A DNA stretch of 64,000 nucleotides from Orientallactaga sibirica (taxonomy: Eukaryota; Chordata; Mammalia; Rodentia; Dipodidae), in the NCBI GenBank assembly GCA_036365145.1, contig JAEOAD010000040.1, positions 15,041,501 through 15,105,500 on the forward strand, written 5' to 3'. This document shows positions 1 through 10,862 of this stretch, one piece after another. The notes under the pieces were generated by a model that did no database searches, was not told the origin of the DNA, and saw nothing but the letters and a program-made list of their open reading frames with translations. Both the position numbers and the translations under genes were made by a program. Each line of letters begins with the position of its first letter. Within the stretch, counting starts at the first letter, position 1.

Positions 1-25
1 TGCTAAGCCATCTCTCTAGTCCCAG
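1..25 (-). mobile_element. DIP-like SINE, head only (cut by window edge)
   Basis: The window opens on the complement of the SINE head (the 'ctaagccatctctctag' block). The rest of the element lies outside. Confidence 0.8.
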
Positions 26-106
26 GGAGGCAAACTTTTTGTCACAAATTACAAAGCTGGATGGGAGGCCTGCTGTCGTTGCCTTCTTTAATATACTTTC
101 TTCCTG

Positions 107-262
107 GGACTGTGGTGGCGCAGGCCTTTAATCCCAGCACTCGGGAGGCAGAGGGAGGAGGATCTCTGTGAGTTCGAGGCCACCCTGAGACTATATAGTG
201 AATTCCAGGTCAGCCTGAGCTAGAGTGAGACCCTACCATGAAAAAACAACCAAACAAATAAA
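107..262 (+). mobile_element. B1 SINE
   Basis: This is a 7SL-derived element. It starts at 'tgtggtggcgcaggcc', carries the 'tttaatcccagcactcggg' block and the 'gtgagttcgaggccaccc' body, and ends in an A-rich tail with AAAC units. It is the type seen throughout the window and is nearly full length. Confidence 0.92.
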
Positions 263-308
263 AGATTTCAGCCTCTCTGGGTTTTCCTCCTGAATTACTG
301 GTTGCTTT

Positions 309-468
309 TTGTTTGTTTGTTTGTTTGTTTGAGGTAGGATCTTGCTCTAGTCCAGGCTGACCTGGAATTCACTCTGTAGTCTCAGGATGGCCTCGAACTC
401 ACAGCGATCCTCCTACCTCTGCCTCCCGAGTGCTGGGATCAAACGCTTGCGCCACCACGCCCTACACT
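309..468 (-). mobile_element. B1 SINE with GTTT-rich tail
   Basis: Antisense B1. The A-tail reads as a (GTTT)n run on the plus strand, and the element ends at 'gcgccaccacgcc'. It lies 46 bp from the sense B1 just before it, so the two form an inverted pair that could fold in a transcript. Confidence 0.92.
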
Positions 469-1171
469 GGTTCCTTTTTTACTGTCTTTGCTGATCTATT
501 TTCCTGGCCTCTGCTCATGTTGAAGTGCCAAGGGCTCAGTCTTTGCTCTTTCTGACTGCCTCTCTCTCTCTCTCTCATTTAATTTCATGGCATTAATTAC
601 CACTTATACACTGTCAACTCCTAAATGTGTGTTTCCATCCCAGGCCTCTATAGTTTCACGTGTCCAACTGCCTACTGAATGTCTTCATTTAAACATCACA
701 TAATTGACCCTCTTATTTCAACACTTTAATTCCTCCTACCTAAAGATTACACTGCCCTCAGTCTCTATCCTCTCAGCTGATGACAACTTTAATCTTCTGT
801 TTGTCCACATAAGCTAACAGAGACCGGTATCTGAACCTGTGTTGTGAGTTGTCATACCGCTGGTGCAGAGTACCATACCCGGGACCAGAGGAGAGCTCAG
901 TACATATTTGTCGCCGAGTCACACATCTACAGAGGGCAGAGTGGCAGGGGACCTGCAGGGACCTAGGCTGAGAAAACAATATTCAAGTCTTTGGCAATGC
1001 CAAAAGCTGAACTCAATATTCTGACCCCAAAGCTTCTGCCCAAAAAACATCTCCAAAACAACCAGTGCATAATAAATGGCTCTGTCCTCTTCGTGGTTAA
1101 AAAAGGAAAAAATAAAGGCAATCCTGACAGTGAACACATGGGATGTTTTGGCAAACTGACACCTGACATTT
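469..1171. other. Repeat-poor interval
   Basis: There is no recognised gene. It holds a short (CT)n run near 561-576. A stretch around 890-915 weakly resembles the 3' end of an ancient MIR/L2 element. The small open frames here overlap on both strands and show no coding signature. Confidence 0.5.
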
Positions 1172-1185
1172 GCTCCTAACATTTA

Positions 1186-1400
1186 TTTAAAATATTTATT
1201 TATTCTTGCAAGCAGAGACGGGAGATAGAAGAGAGACAGACAGAGAGAACGGTTGCGCCAGGGCCTCCAGCCGCTGAAAATGAATTCCAGATGCCTGTGC
1301 CACTTGGTACATCTGGCTCTTCATGGGTACTGGGGAATCGAACCTGGGTCCTTAGGCTTTGCAGGCAAGCGCCTTAACTGCTGAGCCATCTCTCCAGCCT
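1186..1400 (-). mobile_element. DIP-like B2-superfamily SINE, perfect 14-bp TSD
   Basis: Reference copy for this family here. Read on its own strand it has a tRNA-like head (A box near 'gctcagcagttaaggcg', B box 'ggttcgattcc'), a body with 'cacttggtacatctgg' on the plus strand, a CT-rich tract and an A-rich tail. Both ends carry GCTCCTAACATTTA (1172-1185 and 1401-1414). This proves insertion by target-primed reverse transcription, the L1-dependent route. The Pol III boxes are readable. Activity today cannot be judged. Confidence 0.93.
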
Positions 1401-1479
1401 GCTCCTAACATTTAAATGGACCACTTCCTGAATCCAGAATAGACAATCTCTAGGATAATTAATTGCCATCAGATTTAAA

Positions 1480-1621
1480 AAAATTATTATTGGAGACGGA
1501 ATCTCATGTAGCCAGGCTTTCCTCTAACTTATTAAGTCATTGAGGGTGACCTTGAACTCCTGATCCTCCTGCCTCCACACCCTGAGTGCTGGGATTGCGG
1601 GTGCATATTGTTTTGCTTGGG
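1480..1621 (-). mobile_element. Old B1-related fragment
   Basis: Diverged antisense B1. 'gtgctgggattgcgggtgc' and 'cttgaactcctgatcctcctgcctcc' are recognisable, with an A/T-rich tail on the left. It lacks the lineage-specific body of the young copies, so it is older. Confidence 0.7.
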
Positions 1622-2118
1622 TTACCTTCAACACTAAAGGAAGAATTAAATGTCTAGTTTTAAACAAAACATACATATTAATAGTTAAAACACATTTAAT
1701 TATTTTTTTCTTAATTTGTTAGTTATCTAAGACCATTTTTTTACATCTTTTTCCCCCCTCAACATTTTATTACAAAAAAACTTAAAGCATATGGAAAAGT
1801 TGAAAAACCCACAGACCAGATTCTGTAATTGACAATAAATACTCAAGTGTTTTATTGGCAACTTATCCCAACCCCGGGTGAGAGGAAAAGGAAAAAAAAA
1901 ATAACTGGAGGCAGTGGAACGTCAGATCCCAGGCAGTACTGATTGAAATACCTGGGTGGTCTTGGGTGGGGCTGTTTTCAAATGCATGCCTATTTGTAGA
2001 ATTTGGGGTGAAGTTTTCAGACACTGATTTTAGCTCAATTAGGGGGAGCATGTGCCCCACTTGGGGTCTGAGCAAGAAAATACCAGGGTGCTTGAGAACC
2101 TCTTCGGACTCCACTAGG
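1622..2118. other. AT-rich repeat-poor interval
   Basis: Unique-looking AT-rich DNA. I see no gene, splice-flanked frame or recognised repeat. Confidence 0.4.
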
Positions 2119-2295
2119 TTGTTTATTTATTTATTTATTTATTTTATTTATTTATTTATTGAGGTAGGTCTCACTCTAGCCCAGGCTGACCTGGAATTCA
2201 CTATGTAGTCTCAGGGTGGCCTCGAATTCATGGCAATCCTCCTGCCTCTGCCTCTCGAGTACTGGGATTAAAGGCATGCGCCACCACGCCCGGCT
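2119..2295 (-). mobile_element. B1 SINE with (TTTA)n tail
   Basis: Antisense B1 whose tail is a (TTTA)n microsatellite at 2119-2160. The body runs to 'ccaccacgcccggct'. Confidence 0.92.
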
Positions 2296-3015
2296 CTGGG
2301 CAGGTTTTGATGGGAGCCAGCCCAAGCGTAGGGGTCTGCTTCAGCGTGGGGTACCGCACTCCACGCTCTGTGTTTAGGTGATGCTTTCGCCGAGGGCCAG
2401 CTCCTTGGCAGCACTGCTCACATCACTGACCAGAAGGGAACTCCTCCATCCCTGCAGCTGTGGACCAATTCCAGGGGACGCTGGCTGAGTTGGGAGCCAG
2501 TGGTCCCGAAATTTGGTAGCCCACGTGTCACACTGCATCCCTCCAGGTGTGGTCCTGCTGTGATCTCTGATCTGCTGGGGTCAGCGGAAAGGGCTCCAGG
2601 AATCCTACACTGTCTCCTGCTGAGTGCTTCTACCACCATCTTGTTCCTGTTCCCTGCCAGACGCTCCTCTCAGCTTCTTCAAACTGTGTGTGTGTGGGGG
2701 GGAGGGGCTTTCTTGGTGGAAACTCCCTTTTGTTTTGTTTGTTTTGTCTTGGATACAACAACACCAGTTTGGGGCTGGAAAAGACCATTTTGTTCATTTC
2801 TGTTTTTTCTCTCCTTCATGCATTATCTTCCTTCCCCAAACATTTATTCCATTTCGTCCCTAAGTCATTGTGTTTAGAACAATAATGATAAAGGATCTGC
2901 TGGCATGTTTCTATCAGCTGGTAGCTGGTTTTAAACAATGGCTTAATAGTTAAGTCCTGATTCACTGATTCCCTGAGAAGTTCGAACTAGAAAGACCACA
3001 AATCCAAGTTTTGGG
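2296..3015. other. Repeat-poor interval with spurious frames
   Basis: Unique-looking DNA with a short GT/G-run at 2683-2704. Overlapping open frames of 65-125 codons (for example 2500-2877, plus) run through the T-rich and G-run sequence. They give Phe/Leu/Ser-rich products with no recognisable domain. Confidence 0.4.
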
Positions 3016-3240
3016 TTTTTAAAAAAAAATTTAAAAAAATGTATTTTTTATTTGCAAGAAGAGAGAGAGAAAACAGGGAGACAGAGAGAGAATGGGAACA
3101 CAGGGCCTGTAGCCACTGCAAATGAACTGCAGACACACATGCCCCTTGTTCATCTGGCTTACGTGGGTCCTGAGGAATTGAACCTGGGTCCTTTGGCTTC
3201 GCAGCCAAATGCCTTAACCACTAAGCCATCTCTCCAGCCC
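3016..3240 (-). mobile_element. DIP-like SINE, full length
   Basis: Antisense copy with an A/T-rich tail at the left, a GA-rich tract, the body, and the head ending at 3240. It is moderately diverged ('cagacacacatgccccttg'). Confidence 0.9.
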
Positions 3241-3635
3241 CTTATTTGTTAGTTTGCTTTAATATGGGAGAGGAGTCCTTTTTCTGAGTTTCTCATTTAT
3301 CATGCAGTTTTGTGTTGGTTACATTAGGTAAACCCTTGTTTATGACTCCTCATAGCTATAAGACAGATCCCATGATTCTACCGGGTCAGGATGTGACACT
3401 TTCCACCCGGACTATGACTCCATGATCCTGAGTTCACTGACTATATTGTGCTCCTGAGAAACTGATTTTGCTGGGAATAGTCAGTAACAGATTAAACTCC
3501 CAAAGGCATCAGTGTGGGGGCCACGCTGCATACAGTAATTGGCATGCTTCTTGTGAGCACTTATCACAGGTTTCGACTAGCGTCATGGCATTGCACAGAG
3601 CAGGGATTCATATATTCGTTAGTACTGGCTTTGTT
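3241..3635. other. Repeat-poor interval
   Basis: No gene or known repeat recognised. Confidence 0.4.
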
Positions 3636-3734
3636 ATTATTATTACTATTATTATTGCTTGTGGTGCTGGGAATCAAACCTAGGACCTTGCCCAGACTTG
3701 CTTTATCACAGCTATAACCCCCAAGCCCCGGCCC
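3636..3734 (-). mobile_element. ID-type SINE fragment with (TTA)n tail
   Basis: Antisense tRNA-like element. 'gtgctgggaatcaaaccta' is followed by 'acttgctttatcacagctat', as in the ID/B4 head. A (TTA)n tail is at 3636-3656. Confidence 0.7.
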
Positions 3735-4593
3735 TAATTATTTATATATTTCAGATGCGTAAAGGAAGTTCAAAGATGGCGGCAACATAGCCAGAACTAT
3801 GAAGGAAAAGGCGTAATTCTTCCGAGGACTTCTTTCTGTACATGTCTGTATCGTGCTTGAGTGTGGGCGTGTGCAAGCTCCAGATAATAGGCAGCTGCCA
3901 TGTCCACCTGGCATTTATGTAGGTATGGGTGATCCAAACCCCTGGCACAGTAACAGCTCTCCAGCTCCAAGCTTCATGTTCAGAGAGGACTGAGTGATGA
4001 CAGAGAGCCGTCAAGGCCTTTGAAGGAAGATTTTTATTATTCCACCCCCAGAGGCAGAGCACCTCAGCTGATAGGAGGCAGCGGGAAGAGGGAAAAGTCA
4101 AGGGCATAGCTGTTCTGGGCTTTCTGTTGGGATGGACAGGCAGGGCAGGGACAGCAGTTGAGGAGTGCCCAGTTTGAATACATTCTGTAGGATTTGGGGC
4201 ACAGCTGCTATTCTTGGGATCTGTTGTTTGGGGTTGATGGAGGGCAGGGGTTACTGACAAGTTGTGTGTGCTCCTGGCTTTTCTTGCTGCTCTCACAAAA
4301 ATACCAGCGCAAGCTTTTCTCCTGGTTTGGCACAAATTGTATTACTGCTGGTCTCTTAAGTTCTACACTGAGATGGGATACTGTTACATCCACTCACATC
4401 CCATTGGCTGAAGCAAGTCACATGACCAACTTCAAAGTCAAGAGACTGAAACATACTCTGCCAATATAGGTCAAGGCAAGATGTAGCTCTGGTGGTAAAG
4501 CCGGAGGCCAGAAATTAAACCTACTGCTTTAACCTTATTCTCCAAAATACGTTACCCATTCTAGTCGTAATGGGGACTAGCTTCTTTCCACCA
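3735..4593. other. Unclassified interval holding the longest open frame (194 codons, minus)
   Basis: The frame at 3751-4335 (minus) encodes a Ser/Thr/Pro/His-rich product. I see no domain, signal peptide or membrane helix. Another frame, 4194-4469 on plus, overlaps it. No CpG island or good start context supports expression. Around 4380-4470 the sequence resembles old LTR-type repeats. An ID-like scrap lies near 4475-4540. Confidence 0.35.
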
Positions 4594-4935
4594 CTATGTC
4601 AAAACTCCTGGCAGAAACAACTTAAAGGAGGATGGGTGTTTTGGCTCACAGTTTCAGCGGCGTTCTGTTCCTCACACTCAGGAAGCCATGGTAGCATGAA
4701 CGTGACACAGGTGACAAGTTGTCACATGACACATTCCAGGGAAACAAAATGAAATAGGAACCCAGGCAAGAATATCCTTCAAAGTCCCTTCCTAGCACCT
4801 ATTTCTACTAGCCAGACTCCACTTCCTAAAGACTCTACAACCTTCAAAATGATGCCCAAAGCTGGGGACAGAGTGTTTAAAACACGAGCCCCAGCCTGGG
4901 GAGACAATTTGGATTTGAGTCATAGCAGGGACCAT
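4594..4935 (-). mobile_element. MaLR-type LTR, old, antisense
   Basis: The sequence runs from 'gcagaaacaacttaaagg' through 'ggctcacagtttcag' to 'agccccagcctgggg'. This is the complement of a rodent ERVL-MaLR LTR, with its polyadenylation end on the left. It is diverged and has no retroviral internal sequence. Confidence 0.6.
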
Positions 4936-5157
4936 TACCTCTTAGGCTGAATACCAGGTACTAGGCAAGTACTTCATGAAATTACATGGAAACGTACAGT
5001 TCCGGATCTTCAGATTTTATTTTGGAAGCCAAGTCATTATAATAAAATCCCACAGGAAGATGATAAGATGCAGATCTCCTCACCCTAGATCACATGACAA
5101 GGATGTCAAGGCCCAGGCTCCAGAAGTTTCCTAGGGCTGAACTGTGGTAGCTCTTTC
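4936..5157. other. Repeat-poor interval with possible MIR scrap
   Basis: The stretch 5040-5115 loosely follows the MIR order (a gatgataagatg part, then a cacatgacaagg part). I cannot confirm this without alignment. Confidence 0.3.
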
Positions 5158-5308
5158 TTTTGATTGTTTTTCAAGGTAGGGTCTCACTCTAGCTCAGGCT
5201 GAGCTGGAACTCACTCTGTATTCTCAGGGTGGCCTCAAACTCACGGCGATCCTCCTACCTCTGCCTCCCGAGTGCTGGGATTAAAGGCGTGCGCCACCAC
5301 GCCCGGCC
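5158..5308 (-). mobile_element. B1 SINE
   Basis: Nearly full-length antisense B1 from 'gtttttcaaggtagggtc' to 'ccaccacgcccggcc'. Confidence 0.92.
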
Positions 5309-5575
5309 ATGAAGTGAGTCAGTGATGGGCTGCTGGCAGAGTTGGGCAGATCCAGTGGAGTTCTTAGTGATGGGTAGACTTGTGCATAAATCAGTGGCTT
5401 GGCTGACCTCTCCGTCCTCTTCATTTCCCCATAGAGTGACGTCTTGACATGCCTGTGACGTTGGCAGGTAGCTTCTGGTCTCTAGGGAGGCTCACGGTAC
5501 CTTAGCATCATCTCCAAAAATTTTCCTCTTGAGAGTGGGCTTCATTAATCAGGGATCATTTTCACCAGTCATTGT
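5309..5575. other. Repeat-poor interval with CRE-like words
   Basis: Unique DNA with two CRE-like half sites, TGACGTCT near 5439 and TGTGACGTT near 5454. There is no gene. The interval is short and the words could be chance. Confidence 0.3.
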
Positions 5576-5590
5576 TGAAACCTTTCTTTT

Positions 5591-5834
5591 TTTAAAATAT
5601 ATTTTAAATTTATTTATTTATTTATTAGAGACAGAGAGAGAGAGAGAGAGAAAGAGAGGGATTGAGAGAGAGAACAAGTGAGAATGGGCATGCCAGGGCC
5701 TCTAGCCACTGAAGACAAACTCCAGATGCATGTGCCACCTTGTGCATCTGGCTTATGTGGGACCTGGAGAATCGAACTGGGGTTCTTAGGCTTCACAGGC
5801 TGCTCCTTAACCACTATGCCATCTCTCCAGCCCC
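5591..5834 (-). mobile_element. DIP-like SINE, outer member of a tandem pair
   Basis: Antisense, full length. Its left TSD (TGAAACCTTTCTTTT, 5576-5590) matches the copy at 6076-6090, which lies beyond the next SINE. So the two SINEs share one outer TSD. Confidence 0.92.
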
Positions 5835-6075
5835 TTTTCTTTTCTTTTTAAAAAATATTTTATTTTTATTTATTAGGGAGGGCGAGAGAGAGAGAGAGAT
5901 ACAGAAATAGGCAGGTAGACAGAGGAATGGGCTCGCCAGGGCCTCCAGCCATTGCAAACAAACTCCAGATGCATGCGCCCCCTTGTGCATCTGGCTTACA
6001 TGGGTCCTGGGGAGTCAAACTAGTCCTTTGGCTTTGTAGGCAAGCGCCTTAACTGCTATGCCATCTCTCCAGCCC
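5835..6075 (-). mobile_element. DIP-like SINE, second member of the pair
   Basis: Antisense copy joined directly to its neighbour through an A/T-rich tail and followed by the shared right TSD at 6076-6090. The simplest reading is that one SINE landed in the tail or edge of the other. Confidence 0.92.
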
Positions 6076-6090
6076 TGAAACCTTTCTTTT

Positions 6091-7724
6091 GTTACATCAC
6101 CCACATCTCCCCACCGACTACTGTAGTCCCGTCTTCTCCTCTTCCAACTGATGGGATCAGTCTCACTTGGTCCCCAACCACCATACAGTATGTGTGGTCT
6201 GAGGCAAGCCACATAAATCACACACGTGTTGAGAAGAGCCATGCACTGAGTCCTGGACCAAACCTCTGTCTGCCGTGTGCTCAGCTGATGCCATAAAAAC
6301 CTGGAGCTGTGGCTATGCATCTTGTCCATGACAGTAGCTCACACTGCCTGAGCGTAAAGTCAATAGAAAGAAAAGAAAGGATTTTGGCAACAGTGTGAAC
6401 ACCTGAATCCAGCTGGGTGTGGAGATAGATCTCCAGGTTCTTTCCCTTACAGAAGTCAGTGCTTGGGTTGTTTCAGGCTGCCGGAAGTTCGGCCTCTTTT
6501 GCTTGCAACTGTTAAGAGTCCTGACCAATATTTCATTATGTGTTATTGAGACCAACTGGACCACAAGCCAACGGGACTGATCAGAGTTAGAAAAGCCCAG
6601 AATTGACTAAGCAAGACACGCACAGTTTTTTATTCTGACCATTGTTACAATACTTCGATAGCAAAGTGAACTAATTAAACAATAAAGACAGCCACTCGAG
6701 ACCTCAACACGTTGTGTCATATCATTCCTTCTTATTTACATCTGCTACAAAAGTTATATTTCCTCCATATTTTAGCTCCCACTGGTAACCTGTTCAATGA
6801 TTTACCAGGTATTACATAGAAGGGCCGCTCGGAAATCACTTTTCATGTCTGGCTATGGTAAAAGGACAGAAGCCCAAGTTTGGATGACAGGAAATAATGC
6901 ATCACGTTGACCATGTTGTCTGCGTACTATAAATACGATGACTAGGCTAGGTGGGATGGTTTCAAAGAGGACAGGATGTTACCTTAAACATTTACAAAGC
7001 TGTGGTTAAAACAGCCTTCTTAAACTACCTTTTCAACCCACGGAGCTCATGTAAATATTTAGCGGCTGGTGGCAGCCTAATAAATCTGTTTAGAATGGGG
7101 CAGCAATATTTACTTAGAAAGTAATGTCATAAGACCACTTTGGCCCATAGTTTTAAGGAGGAGAGACGCTACTTTTTAGCACCTTACATAAATATTTGCA
7201 AGACCTATAGGTCTAAGATAACCTTGTCTCTTCTCTCACTGCTTCCTACCCGAGTGTCCCTTTTAGATGTCACTGGGTGCAGCTGGAAAGACTTGACATT
7301 TACTTGAAATGTATTGGAGTACATCAACTCCTATGGGGTATTATGTAGGAATTCTTCAATTTCCTAATGGCCCAAAGTTCAGCGGGGTATTTTCAGTTTG
7401 GAGGCAAAACAGAACTCCTTTTACCTCTAAAGTATGTAAATCAGAACATGAACATTTTGGGGGGAAAACTCTCATTATGTCTAGGAATCTAAAAATGCAC
7501 TCCTTGGTGACCTGCTCCATAGTGGGGATTACAGCAGAGACAGACCCCACCCCACCGGGCATTATTTCCTTGGCAAGACTAAGGTCGTAACTTCAGGATT
7601 TGGGCCAAGGTGTCAGGGTCACAGAACGGGTCCTTGTCAGGGAAGTGAGATGATACGTCATCTATCTCTCTGTCTCTCTTCAAGAATTCAGTTTCTTCTT
7701 GATTCTCAGAAATGATTCCTCATA
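6091..7724. other. Long repeat-poor block, candidate conserved non-coding region
   Basis: About 1.6 kb with no SINE, in a region that otherwise averages more than one SINE per kb. The centre (6600-7150) has factor-like words: CTAATTAAACAATAAAG (homeobox plus SOX), AATAATGCATCACG, TGTGGTTAAAAC (RUNX-like) and TAAATATTTAGCGG. No long frame crosses it. The enhancer reading is inference. Confidence 0.4.
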
Positions 7725-7926
7725 GGCTGGAGAGATGGCTTAGTGGTTAAGGCGCTTGCCTGCAAAGCTAAAAGACCCAGATTCGATTCCCCCAGGACCC
7801 ACATACGCTAGATGCAGAGGGTGGTGCATGCATGGGGAGTCTGTTTGCAGTAGCTGGAGGCCCTGGCGTGCCCATTCTCTCTCTCACTCAAATAAATAAA
7901 TAAATAGAAATAATTAAAAAAAAAAA
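7725..7926 (+). mobile_element. DIP-like SINE
   Basis: Sense copy with a (AAAT)n tail. It is flanked by GAAATGATTCCTCA and GAAATGTTTCCTCA, a 14-bp TSD with one mismatch. Confidence 0.93.
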
Positions 7927-8371
7927 GAAATGTTTCCTCAAAGGAAAAGTCATCAACAGTGACAATGCAGCATCTCTTTAGTAGGGTCAACTCATAAACA
8001 AAAGAAGATTCTGGAAGCAAAAATATTTTTTAAAAATCACAAACATGTCCACGATTATGTAAAGCACGCCTATAGTGTTTTTAAAAATATGGTTGACTTA
8101 AAAAAATAAAAAAAATTAAAAAAATATGGTTGACTTATTTTTTAAAAAAACCTAAAAAGTATTTCCTGTTTGCGGCATGGTAGAGAATCAAAGCTATAAA
8201 ACATTTATTCCAAATACAAACACCACAGAATTCCAGAGCGTTTCTTGTTGATGTCAGGTTTAATTTCTAGTACATGTTAACCAAACAAGTGCTCACAAGG
8301 TATGAGCAAATGAGCTTGATTGACTTCTAAAGCACTTCTGGGTCTCATGTCAAAGAAAACAAAGCCATTTC
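7927..8371. other. AT-rich repeat-poor interval
   Basis: A small A-rich duplication around 8085-8140 repeats 'atatggttgactta'. No gene seen. Confidence 0.4.
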
Positions 8372-8612
8372 CAGGCTGGAGAGATGGCTTAGCACTTAAG
8401 GCACCTGCTTGTGAAGCCTAAGGACCCATGTTTGACTCTCCAGATCCCGCGTTAGCCAGATACACAAAAGTGAGGCAAGCACAAGGTCGCACAGGCCCAC
8501 TAGGTGGCAAAAGCAATTGGAGTTCGATTGCAGTGGCTGAGGCCCTGGCATGCCAATTCTCTCTCTCAAAAATAATAAATAAACAAACAAACAAACAAAC
8601 AGATAAATCAAT
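8372..8612 (+). mobile_element. DIP-like SINE, long variant
   Basis: Sense copy carrying the extra block of about 40 bp ('aaaagtgaggcaagcacaag' then 'gtcgcacaggcc') between 'agccagatacac' and the usual body. The head has the matching variant 'gactctccagatcccgcg'. The tail has (AAAC)n. Confidence 0.9.
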
Positions 8613-9067
8613 AAGGCTCCTGCCTCCCAATGGGCTTCTGTTTGTTGATGCTTCCAGAATTATACCATCCGCAAGGAATAAACCCATCTGTCAAATATTG
8701 GCTCTGGACATTTTCCTACCTGGGCCGGTTCACCTCTCCTTAGGCAACCTGATGGTCGCCTGCTCCCGAGAGGTCACCATATTGATGTTAAAGTTAGTGA
8801 GGACACCTGACTGGCACAGCATGCAGTACAGCCCAGGACTCCTGGACTTTCCTCTGGAATAGCTGGGACTACAGGTGTGTGCCACTGCATGGAGTGCTCT
8901 GCACTCTCCCCCACATCAATGTCAAGTTCACTGGGGGAAGGATGTGGATGAATGAGTGCTATTTTCCTATAGCAAGAGAGACAGCAAGCTCAAGTGGCGG
9001 TTTCCTGCCAACCAGAAGCAGCACTTGCCAGGTTCTGTCCTCTCACCCTCCTGCTTGCCTCACAGCC
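8613..9067. other. Repeat-poor interval with old B1 remnant
   Basis: An old B1-like antisense scrap may lie at 8830-8890 ('agctgggactacaggtgtgtgcc'). The open frames are short and unsupported. Confidence 0.35.
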
Positions 9068-9133
9068 TCTCCTTTGGCTTTCAACCCTGGCTGCACACTG
9101 AAATCCATGGAAAGCCTTAAAAATACTGGAGAG
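9068..9133 (+). mobile_element. MER20-like (hAT-Charlie) fragment
   Basis: 'caaccctggctgcacactga' followed by 'gccttaaaaatactgg' matches the start of the MER20 consensus as I remember it. It is truncated by the B1 that follows. Confidence 0.55.
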
Positions 9134-9275
9134 TAGCTGGGCACGGTGGTGCATGCCTTTAACCACAGAACTAACTCACTAGGCAGAAGTAGGGGATCAT
9201 CCAGCCTTGGGATTACAGAGTGAGTTCCAGGATAGGCTCAGGTAGAGTGAGAACTCACCTCAAAACAACAACAAT
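9134..9275 (+). mobile_element. B1 SINE, diverged
   Basis: Sense B1 from 'ctgggcacggtggtgcatgcc' with a corrupted second block and a CAA-type tail. Confidence 0.8.
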
Positions 9276-9349
9276 GAGGTACTGAAGAATTTGACATAGT
9301 TGGTCAAAAAAGAGGTGCTCCCCTAAAAATTTTGACTTTAATTCTCAAT

Positions 9350-9565
9350 TCTTATTATTAATATATTTTTATTTTTATTTATTTATTTGACAGAGAAAGA
9401 GGGACACAGAGAGAATGGGCATGCCAGGGCCTCCAGCCACTGCAAACAAACTCCAGATGCATGTGCCCCCTTGTGCATCTGGCTAACGTGGGTCCTGGGG
9501 ATTCGAAGCTGAGTCCTCTGGCTTTGCAGGCAAACGCCTTAACTGCTAAGCCATCCCTCCAGCCC
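9350..9565 (-). mobile_element. DIP-like SINE
   Basis: Antisense full-length copy ending in 'agccatccctccagccc'. A (TTC)(TTA) stretch follows at 9570-9593. Confidence 0.92.
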
Positions 9566-10111
9566 ACACCTTCTTCTTCTTATTATTATTATCTAACTCT
9601 CCAGGTGAGGTCGATGGTTACCCACTGTGGATCACCATGGAGTTTTCATCCTTCTTGCACTGGTGGCAATAAAGAGGCCAGTTTTGTTATGATACCAGTT
9701 GTAAAGCTTTAAGCTAAAAGGAGCCATGAGGCTAGAGACATTATTTAGCCATCAGGCCTGTCTGCACAAACCTGTGCAGACATATCTCAGCCCTGATCTG
9801 CGCCTGTTCACAGTGAGTTCATAAGGAGGCGGTGAGACAAACGGAAATGACGATCTAATGAGGGCAAGACATGATGGCAAGAATATTTTTGTGTGTTTTG
9901 TTCACTGATCTGCCTCGACAGTGCTCAGCGGACAGTAGAGATGATTGGGGCGGGGGGATAGTCACAGGAACATTCTTCCCCTTTGATACTAATGTGGAAA
10001 ACGGATACAACACTTTCTAAAGAGTGGTTTGGAAACGATGTAAGGCCCACAAAAATAGCCACACCAGTGAACCCATTTCTGAGGATTCTTTCCCCTCAGA
10101 AAATGAATTAA
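9566..10111. other. Repeat-poor interval
   Basis: Unique-looking DNA. No frame, RNA or repeat recognised. Confidence 0.4.
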
Positions 10112-10356
10112 CAGGACCTGAAGAGATGGCTTAGTGGTTAAGCACTTGCCTGTGAAACCTAAGGACCTCGGTTCAAGGCTCGATTCCCCAGGACCCACGT
10201 AAGCCAGATGCACAAGGTGGCGCAGGCATCTGGAGTTCATTTGCAGTGGCTGGAGGCCTGGTGCATCCATTCTCTTTCTTTCTCTCTCTCTGTCTGTGGC
10301 TCTCAAATAAATAAACAACAACAACAACAACAACAACAAAACAAAAAAATTTAAAA
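10112..10356 (+). mobile_element. DIP-like SINE whose (CAA)n tail is a duplication breakpoint
   Basis: Sense copy with a duplicated 'ttcaaggctcgattcc' B-box region. The tail is (CAA)n at about 10314-10340. 'aaaatgaattaa' flanks both ends. The left edge of the 1.55-kb tandem duplication falls in this tail. Confidence 0.92.
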
Positions 10357-10434
10357 ATGAATTAAGAGATGAAAAAGTTGCATTGGTGATAATATTAATC
10401 ATATTTTTTATAATAAAAATGAAAATATCCAAGT

Positions 10435-10635
10435 TTTGGAGACTGCTCAGTGGTTAAAGGCACTTGTTCACACAGTTTGCTTTGGCCTGGGTTAATTCTC
10501 CAGGACCCATACAAAGCCAGATGCACAATGCAGCACTTGCATCTGGAGTTTCTTTGCAGCTGCAAGAGGCCCTGGATGCTCCTATACTCCCCCCCTCTCA
10601 AATAAATAAATGAAAATATTTTAAAAATTTAAAAA
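10435..10635 (+). mobile_element. DIP-like SINE, diverged
   Basis: Sense copy with an altered head ('gactgctcagtggttaaagg') and a C-rich run in place of the CT tract. 'aaatatccaag' occurs before it and again after the next SINE, so the two are tandem at one target. Confidence 0.85.
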
Positions 10636-10637
10636 GA

Positions 10638-10862
10638 GGTGCTGGAGTAATGGCTTAGTGGTTAAGGTGCTTGCCTGTAAAGCCAAATAATCCAAGTTTG
10701 ACTCCCCAGCACCTACATAAAACCCGATGCACAAGGTGGCAGGGGTATCAGGAGTTCATTTGCAGTGGCTCGAGGCCCTGGACTGCCCATTCTCTCTCTC
10801 TGCCTCTTTCTCTCTCCCTCTCTCTCAAATAAATAAATATTTAAAGAAAGTAAAATAAAATA
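10638..10862 (+). mobile_element. DIP-like SINE
   Basis: Sense, full length, immediately downstream of the previous copy, with an (AAAT)n tail. Confidence 0.9.

Noticed and set aside
3751..4335. 194-codon open frame on minus
   Set aside because: Longest frame apart from the repeat-driven 212-codon one, but there is no domain, no promoter context and an overlapping opposite frame. It lies partly in LTR-like sequence. A frame of this length is expected by chance in 64 kb.
7725..7926. SINE heads as functional tRNA genes
   Set aside because: The A and B boxes are recognisable, but they are followed by SINE body, CT tract and A-tail, and the cloverleaf is degenerate. These are retroposons.
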